Origin: Chitinophaga pinensis
GTDB taxonomy: Bacteria > Bacteroidota > Bacteroidia > Flavobacteriales_D > Crocinitomicaceae
Direction of reading: 5' to 3'
Length of the DNA stretch: 9,376 nucleotides
Assembly: GCA_945870115.1 (NCBI GenBank)
Contig: CAMBRH010000126.1
Coordinates: 1-9,376, forward strand
The notes under the pieces were generated by a model. It was not told the origin of the DNA and searched no databases. It saw nothing but the letters and a program-made list of their open reading frames with translations. A program made the position numbers and the translations under genes. Every line of letters begins with the position of its first letter. Within the stretch, counting starts at the first letter, position 1. This document shows, piece after piece, positions 5,936-9,376 of this stretch.

Positions 5936-6877
5936 TTAACTCATTTTTAAGAAGGCAACTTCTTTTTCGGTTAAATGTCTAAAAACTCCTCGTGGTAAAT
6001 CTTTTTTTGTCAAACCGGCATATTTTACTCGATCAAGTTTTACAACTTGGTGATCCAAGGCTTCAAATAAACGTCTAACAACTCTGTTTTTACTGGAGTT
6101 AATTTCTACACCAATATCTCTTGAAGAACCATCTTTAACAAATTCAGCATTTTCGCAACTCACTTTTCCATCGTCTAAATAAATTCCAGCTTTTAATTTA
6201 CCTAAATCTTCTAATGAAAATGGGTTTTTTGTCTCAACGTGATAAATTTGTGTGGCTTTGTAACGAGCGTGCGTTAATTTTTTCATCAAATCGCCATCGT
6301 TTGTAAATAACAGCAATCCAACTGTTTCTCTTTCTAATTTTCCAATTGGGAAAACTTGTTCTTTACACGCTTTTGCAACCAAAGACATAACTGTTTTTCG
6401 TCCCAAAGGATCGTCAAAGGTTACAACAAAGTCTTTTGGTTTATTCAATAAAACATAACGTTTTTTGTCAGCATTTATTGTTTCTCCGTCATATTTTACA
6501 ACATCTCCAGGCTTAACTTTATAGCCCATTTCTGTGATAATAATGTCATTTACGGAAACAACTCCAGTTTGAATCATCACATCTGCTTCTCTTCTTGAAG
6601 CAATTCCAGCATTGGATAAAAACTTGTTTAAGCGCACTTCATTTTCATTGAAAGTTGGCATTGGATCGCCTTTTTTCTCTTTGTTTTTGAAGTCACTGAA
6701 TTTACGTTTATCCTTGTCAGAATATTCTTTTTTCGGTCCGGTAGAATCGTCAGTTGATTTTTTGTAAACAGCTTTTTTCTTGATTCCAGCTTTTGGTGCT
6801 GAAGCGCCTGTTCTTGATTTTGGTCCTGGTTTAGAACCTGAAGCATCTTTTGTACTTCTTGTTTTTCTTGTGTTCAT
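5936..6877 (-). CDS. RluB/RsuA-type pseudouridine synthase with altered catalytic motif
   Basis: This family isomerises uridine to pseudouridine in ribosomal RNA. Residues 1 to about 75 are a basic, low-complexity Lys/Ser-rich tail. An S4 RNA-binding domain follows (VRLNKFLSNAGIASRREAD, from about 81), then the synthase domain. The usual GRLDxxTxGLLLLTNDG motif reads GKLERETVGLLLFTNDG (179-195): the catalytic Asp is Glu182 (codon GAA) and the preceding Arg is Lys180. The conserved Tyr (IYHV, Tyr212) and the C-terminal NRVVRRLFEAL and RVKYAGLTKKDLPRG motifs remain. The frame is open to a GTG at 6895 and an ATG at 6886. However, the promoter -7 box covers 6895-6902, so the ATG at 6877 is the best start. 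It is the first gene of a three-gene cluster. Whether it is active is uncertain; family membership is secure. Confidence 0.88.
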   Translation of the reverse strand: MNTRKTRSTKDASGSKPGPKSRTGASAPKAGIKKKAVYKKSTDDSTGPKKEYSDKDKRKFSDFKNKEKKGDPMPTFNENEVRLNKFLSNAGIASRREADVMIQTGVVSVNDIIITEMGYKVKPGDVVKYDGETINADKKRYVLLNKPKDFVVTFDDPLGRKTVMSLVAKACKEQVFPIGKLERETVGLLLFTNDGDLMKKLTHARYKATQIYHVETKNPFSLEDLGKLKAGIYLDDGKVSCENAEFVKDGSSRDIGVEINSSKNRVVRRLFEALDHQVVKLDRVKYAGLTKKDLPRGVFRHLTEKEVAFLKMS

Positions 6878-6894
6878 CTCGAGCATAATTTGCA

Positions 6895-6902
6895 CAAAGG
6901 TA
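6895..6902 (-). promoter_or_regulatory. putative -7 promoter element of the pseudouridine synthase cluster
   Basis: On the minus strand this reads TACCTTTG, an exact TAnnTTTG match. Transcription would start near 6885-6889, leaving a leader of about 10 bases before the ATG at 6877 and excluding the upstream GTG as a start. No good TTG -33 element is seen. Confidence 0.55.
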
Positions 6903-6915
6903 CGACAAAAAAATT

Positions 6916-6964
6916 AGAGTGAAAAATGAAGAGTTTTAGAATTAAGAGTTGAAAATGAAGAATT
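6916..6964. repeat. AT-rich purine-biased repeat left of the transposable element
   Basis: Variants of AGTGAAAAATGAAGAG and GAAGAATTAAAAATT run in the plus direction here. Related sequence in inverted orientation lies at 7239-7276, reaching the dxr stop codon. Removing the 217-bp element and one target copy makes the repeat continuous (GAAGAATTAAAAATTAAATC), so the element inserted into this older repeat. It closely resembles the kind of AT-rich intergenic repeat seen at 374-476. Confidence 0.45.
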
Positions 6965-6972
6965 AAAAATTA

Positions 6973-7189
6973 TTGAATTACCCATTTGTTTCCCGAACTA
7001 AATTGATTTATACTTTTAAAATGATTTTTGTTAATTAGTTATAGCGCCGAAGGTGTCATATATCTATAACGACGGATGAAGTCCGTCGTAAAAACTAAAA
7101 ATTAAATCGTTTTTGGCGTGTGTTTTTGTTTTAAAACCATGCCAAAAACCACTAAAATTAGTAATTCGGGAAACAAATGGGTAATTCAA
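6973..7189. mobile_element. 217-bp non-autonomous transposable element (MITE) mobilised by an IS1595-like transposase
   Basis: The ends are perfect 25-bp inverted repeats (6973-6997 and 7165-7189) beginning TTGAATTACCC and ending TTTCCCGAA. They are flanked by an exact 8-bp direct repeat AAAAATTA (6965-6972 and 7190-7197). Eight-base target duplications are characteristic of the IS1595 family. The first 23 bases of the terminal repeat match the IS end at 9231-9253 at 21 positions. Near the right end, AAAACCACTA and CGGGAA occur with the same 12-base spacing as in the transposase gene, and the frame reads KPLKLVIRETNG-stop against KPLFVKLREVNG-stop. The interior holds three potential hairpins (7038-7070, 7069-7089, 7109-7149) and no credible gene. 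Together with its flanks it fills the 378-bp gap between the pseudouridine synthase gene and dxr. Confidence 0.88.
7069..7149 (+). repeat. 81-bp two-hairpin repeat module, copy A (inside the MITE)
   Basis: A perfect 8-bp stem ACGACGGA/TCCGTCGT with a 5-base loop (7069-7089) is followed by a 19-base spacer. Then comes a 12-bp stem GTTTTTGGCGTG/CATGCCAAAAAC with one G-T wobble and a 17-base loop (7109-7149). Copy B at 4220-4300 has the same order and spacing in the opposite orientation. The match ends at 7149, close to where the sequence resembling the transposase 3' end begins. That suggests the module is a separate piece carried between the transposon ends. Confidence 0.8.
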
Positions 7190-7273
7190 AAAAATTAAAT
7201 CCTTTCAAATGAAAAAATTTATTTGCCACACCTTTTTTTATTTTTCACTCTTCATTTTTAATTTTTCACTTTC

Positions 7274-8428
7274 TTAAATTTCCGCTAAAGCCAATCTTCT
7301 TGCTTCTTTATCAACTTCTACAAAATCTTCGTAAACTGGATTCTTGATAAAAGTTGTTGAATGCATGATTTTCCTATTTATTTCTGCAATATCCAAAAAA
7401 CCAATTTTTTCTTCTAAAAATGCTTGAACAGTAATTTCATTTGCCGCATTTAATGCACAGGCTGCAGTTCCTAATTTTTCCATTGCCTCAAAAGCAGAAT
7501 TTAGGTTCTGAAAGGTTTCTCTATCTGGCTTTTCAAATGTCAAATTTGGATAATCTAAAAAGCTAAACCTTGGAAAATCTGTTAAAAATCGATCAGGATA
7601 AGTTAAGGCATATTGAATTGGTAATTTCATATCTGGCAAACCCATTTGTGCTTTCATACTTCCATCTTCAAACTGTACAAGTGAATGCACAATTGACTGA
7701 GGATGAACGATAACATCGATTTGATCAGCTTTTAAATCAAACAACCATTTTGCTTCAATCACTTCCAAACCTTTATTCATCAATGAAGCGGAATCAATCG
7801 TAATTTTTGCTCCCATCACCCAATTTGGATGTTTCAAAGCTTGAGCTTTTGTGACATTTTTCAACTGATCTAAATTCCAACCACGAAATGGTCCACCAGA
7901 AGCAGTTAAATATATTTTCTCAATAGGATTTTTATATTCACCAACTAAACACTGAAAAATTGCTGAATGTTCAGAATCTACAGGATAAATTTCAACATTG
8001 TTTTCTAAAGCTAATTTTTTTATCAATTCTCCAGCCACAACTAATGTTTCTTTGTTTGCCAAAGCAATAGTTTTTTTTGCTTTTATCGCTGCAATTGTTG
8101 GCTTTAAACCTGCATAACCAACTAAAGCTGTCAATACAACGTCAATTTCAGCAGATTCAACCGATTGCGACATAGCTTCTTCACCACAAAAAACTTTTAT
8201 ATCTTCTTGCCAAAGTGCATCTTTGACTTCTTGATATAAATTTTCGTTTATAATTACGACTGAATTTGGTTTGAATTTTTTGGCTTGTTCAATTAATAAA
8301 GTAGCATTATTATTTGCTGTTAGCACTTGTAAATCAAAATATTCTGGATAGGCTTCAATAACTTCTAAAGCTTGAGTTCCAATTGAACCAGTTGATCCTA
8401 AAATTGCTATTCCTTTTTTTGATTTCAT
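7274..8428 (-). CDS. dxr: 1-deoxy-D-xylulose 5-phosphate reductoisomerase
   Basis: Dxr converts 1-deoxy-D-xylulose 5-phosphate to 2-C-methyl-D-erythritol 4-phosphate with NADPH and a divalent metal, the first committed step of the MEP isoprenoid pathway. The 384-residue length is typical. The Rossmann motif GSTGSIGTQ lies at 11-19, ANKETLV at 124-130, and the metal-binding PVDSEHSAIFQ at 149-159 (Asp151, Glu153). ASGGPF follows at 176-181, then HPNWVMG at 200-206 (flexible-loop Trp203) and KITIDSASLMNKGLEVIEA at 208-226 (third metal ligand Glu222). HPQSIVHSLV, GLPDMKLPI and the C-terminal LNAANE are also present. All catalytic residues are intact. The start ATG is at 8426-8428, divergent from the small lipoprotein gene across 82 bases. 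Downstream lies only AT-rich repeat and the MITE. Confidence 0.98.
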   Translation of the reverse strand: MKSKKGIAILGSTGSIGTQALEVIEAYPEYFDLQVLTANNNATLLIEQAKKFKPNSVVIINENLYQEVKDALWQEDIKVFCGEEAMSQSVESAEIDVVLTALVGYAGLKPTIAAIKAKKTIALANKETLVVAGELIKKLALENNVEIYPVDSEHSAIFQCLVGEYKNPIEKIYLTASGGPFRGWNLDQLKNVTKAQALKHPNWVMGAKITIDSASLMNKGLEVIEAKWLFDLKADQIDVIVHPQSIVHSLVQFEDGSMKAQMGLPDMKLPIQYALTYPDRFLTDFPRFSFLDYPNLTFEKPDRETFQNLNSAFEAMEKLGTAACALNAANEITVQAFLEEKIGFLDIAEINRKIMHSTTFIKNPVYEDFVEVDKEARRLALAEI

Positions 8429-8481
8429 GGCGTAAAAATACTAATTTATGTAAAATGTTACACTTATTAATTTGAAATGTT

Positions 8482-8489
8482 TAACTTTG
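8482..8489 (+). promoter_or_regulatory. putative -7 promoter element of the small lipoprotein gene
   Basis: TAACTTTG matches TAnnTTTG and begins 29 bases before the ATG at 8511. No TTG is visible at the usual -33 distance. The divergent dxr promoter must lie in the same 82-bp gap; TATTTTTA just before the dxr start is the nearest approximation on that strand. Confidence 0.45.
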
Positions 8490-8510
8490 TTTTAACCAAA
8501 AAAATTCATC

Positions 8511-8729
8511 ATGAAAAAAATATTCATTTTATCAAGCGTTGTTTTGCTTTCTATTTCTTGTAAAAAAACTTCTCAATGTGAATGTAAACAATATTTCCCA
8601 GGACAAGTTGACCCAATTGTTACAAATGTCGCAATTGAGAAAGAAACTGAAAAAAATGCCAAAGTAAAATGCAAATCTTTGGGTAGTAATTTAGGCAATG
8701 GTATTTACACAGAATGTACTTTAAAGTAA
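8511..8729 (+). CDS. small cysteine-rich lipoprotein, function unknown
   Basis: This is a protein of 72 residues with a lipoprotein signal ending LSISC, so Cys17 is the likely lipidated residue. The mature part would be 56 residues and contains four further cysteines (Cys23, Cys25, Cys54, Cys69), enough for two disulfides in the periplasm. It ends GNGIYTECTLK. I do not recognise a family. It has its own promoter-like element, a normal ATG with a Lys-rich n-region, and it is followed immediately by a convergent gene: its last 9 bases overlap the 3' end of the ArsC-family gene. The signal peptide, Cys pattern and promoter support a real gene despite its small size. Confidence 0.72.
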   Translation: MKKIFILSSVVLLSISCKKTSQCECKQYFPGQVDPIVTNVAIEKETEKNAKVKCKSLGSNLGNGIYTECTLK

Positions 8730-9071
8730 TTCTAAAACCAAACTTGGAGGCCTTCCAATAATAGCTTTATTTCCCTTTATTACAATTGGTCTTTCAATTA
8801 ATTTAGGAAATTTTACCATTGCTTCAATCCATTCACTTTCAGTTAAATCTTTTCCTTTAAAGTCAGATTTATAAATTTCTTCGCTTTTTCTTATTAAATC
8901 TTGCGGTTTAATTCCCAAAAGTTTAATTATTTTTTTTAATTCACTCTTTTTGGGTGTTTGCTTTAAATATTCTACCACTTCAAATTCACTGGAAGAGTTT
9001 TGCAAAATTTCTAATGATTCCCTGCTTTTTGAACATTGAGGGTTGTGAAAAATTATTATTTTTTCTGACAT
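8721..9071 (-). CDS. ArsC-family reductase (glutaredoxin-dependent arsenate reductase type)
   Basis: This 116-residue thioredoxin-fold protein belongs to the ArsC/Spx superfamily. HNPQCSKSRE (9-18) carries the catalytic Cys13. The three arginines of plasmid-type ArsC active sites have counterparts at Arg61 (LIRKSE), Arg94 (ERPIV) and Arg107 (IGRPPS), which favours the ArsC/YfgD branch over Spx. Such enzymes reduce arsenate to arsenite with glutathione and glutaredoxin. There is no ars regulator or efflux pump nearby, so a housekeeping YfgD-like role is also possible. The ATG at 9069-9071 follows an AAAAGGAAAA stretch that could act as a ribosome-binding site. The 3' end overlaps the convergent small lipoprotein gene by 9 bases. 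Confidence 0.9.
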   Translation of the reverse strand: MSEKIIIFHNPQCSKSRESLEILQNSSSEFEVVEYLKQTPKKSELKKIIKLLGIKPQDLIRKSEEIYKSDFKGKDLTESEWIEAMVKFPKLIERPIVIKGNKAIIGRPPSLVLELL

Positions 9072-9230
9072 TTTTTCCTTTTAAAGATTTAATAATTAAT
9101 TGGTAAAGATATAAACTTTGTTATTTTTTCACTAATTAAAATCTTTGCATAAAAAAAATACTTACCTTGGTAATCAATTTTAAAGCCATTTATTATTTCA
9201 TTGTAATTTAAAATGAAAAGAAAAAAAATT
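9072..9230. other. AT-rich non-coding gap between the ArsC-family gene and the IS
   Basis: I see no credible gene here. It contains the ArsC-gene leader, an imperfect inverted pair (AAAGATTT at 9083-9090 and AAAATCTTT at 9138-9146) and a 12-base palindrome TTACC-TT-GGTAA (9162-9173). It ends in the predicted IS target sequence. Confidence 0.4.
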
Positions 9231-9376
9231 TTGAATTACCCATTTACTTCCCGTAGTTTAACAAATAGTGGTTTTGAGGACATAAAATTTTCTAATACTT
9301 TGTTAAAACTCCCTTTTGGGTGTGCTTTTCTATTAAATTTAAAAAATAACTCATTTATATAATTTGGCATATTTTC
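9231..9376. mobile_element. end of an IS1595-family insertion sequence (continues beyond the window)
   Basis: The visible inverted-repeat end begins TTGAATTACCCATTT and continues ACTTCCCG (9231-9253). It matches the MITE ends at 21 of 23 positions. The transposase stop codon lies inside this terminal repeat. By analogy with the MITE, the 8 bases just outside (AAAAAATT, 9223-9230) should recur at the other end of the element, outside this window. Confidence 0.78.
9236..9376 (-). CDS. IS1595-like (ISXO2-type) transposase, C-terminal 46 residues (partial)
   Basis: An open frame enters from the right edge on the minus strand and ends at a TAA (9238-9236) inside the terminal inverted repeat. The 46 visible residues include NYINELFFKFNRKAHPKGSF, matching the pattern Y-x-N-E-(x)n-K/R-x-N-R near the C-terminus of Bacteroidota IS1595 transposases with the ISXO2-like DDE domain. 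They end KPLFVKLREVNG. The catalytic residues lie outside the window. The family call comes from this C-terminal pattern, the terminal repeat, and the 8-bp duplication made by the related MITE. No frameshift is seen in this part, so the IS may be intact and active. Confidence 0.72.
   Translation of the reverse strand, partial: ENMPNYINELFFKFNRKAHPKGSFNKVLENFMSSKPLFVKLREVNG

Noticed and set aside
6878..6895. Longer pseudouridine synthase starting at the GTG (6895) or ATG (6886).
   Set aside because: The TACCTTTG box at 6895-6902 would place the transcription start at or after these codons, so the ATG at 6877 is preferred; the ATG at 6886 is only just possible as a leaderless start.
7020..7037. 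A mini-frame starting at ATG 7021 inside the MITE as a peptide gene.
   Set aside because: It ends after a few codons. At most it could be a remnant of the IS transposase start, which cannot be judged without the other IS end.

Overview
The window is strongly AT-rich and reads as chromosomal DNA of a Bacteroidota member, most likely a flavobacterium. Supporting signs are the flavobacterial protein families (a PorG/DUF6089-like barrel, OmpA-like and lipoprotein envelope genes, a secreted thiol glutathione peroxidase), weak or absent Shine-Dalgarno sequences, and repeated matches to the Bacteroidota -7 promoter element TAnnTTTG just upstream of start codons. No rRNA, tRNA, CRISPR array or phage gene is visible.

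Layout from left to right. Positions 1-248 (-) hold the N-terminus of DNA gyrase subunit B, cut by the window edge. An AT-rich inverted repeat (374-476) separates it from a secreted glutathione peroxidase (477-1013, -). An OmpA-type peptidoglycan-binding protein (1128-1988, +) is divergent from the peroxidase. A PorG-like outer-membrane barrel (2110-3057, +) follows, then kdsB (3085-3822, +), which is translationally coupled to the fluoride channel crcB (3819-4190, +). A convergent gap carries an 81-bp repeat module. A minus-strand cluster runs from an RluB-type pseudouridine synthase with an altered active site (5936-6877), through a lipoprotein (5221-5913), to an outer-membrane barrel protein (4333-5214). 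A 378-bp non-coding stretch contains a complete 217-bp non-autonomous transposable element. Then come dxr (7274-8428, -), a small Cys-rich lipoprotein (8511-8729, +), an ArsC-family reductase (8721-9071, -), and the terminal part of an IS1595-like insertion sequence running off the right edge (9231-9376).

The genes are a mixture of housekeeping functions (DNA topology, Kdo activation for LPS, the MEP isoprenoid pathway, rRNA modification) and cell-envelope genes of unknown detail; there is no single pathway island. I see no defence system or obviously new multi-gene system.

The most informative signal is the repeat biology. The 217-bp element at 6973-7189 has perfect 25-bp terminal inverted repeats and an exact 8-bp target duplication (AAAAATTA). 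Its ends match the visible end of the IS at the right edge, and its right end still carries codons resembling the last residues of that transposase. Inside it lies a two-hairpin module whose core is 41/43 identical to a second copy at 4220-4300. That second copy has no recognisable terminal repeats, so the module may exist independently of the transposon.
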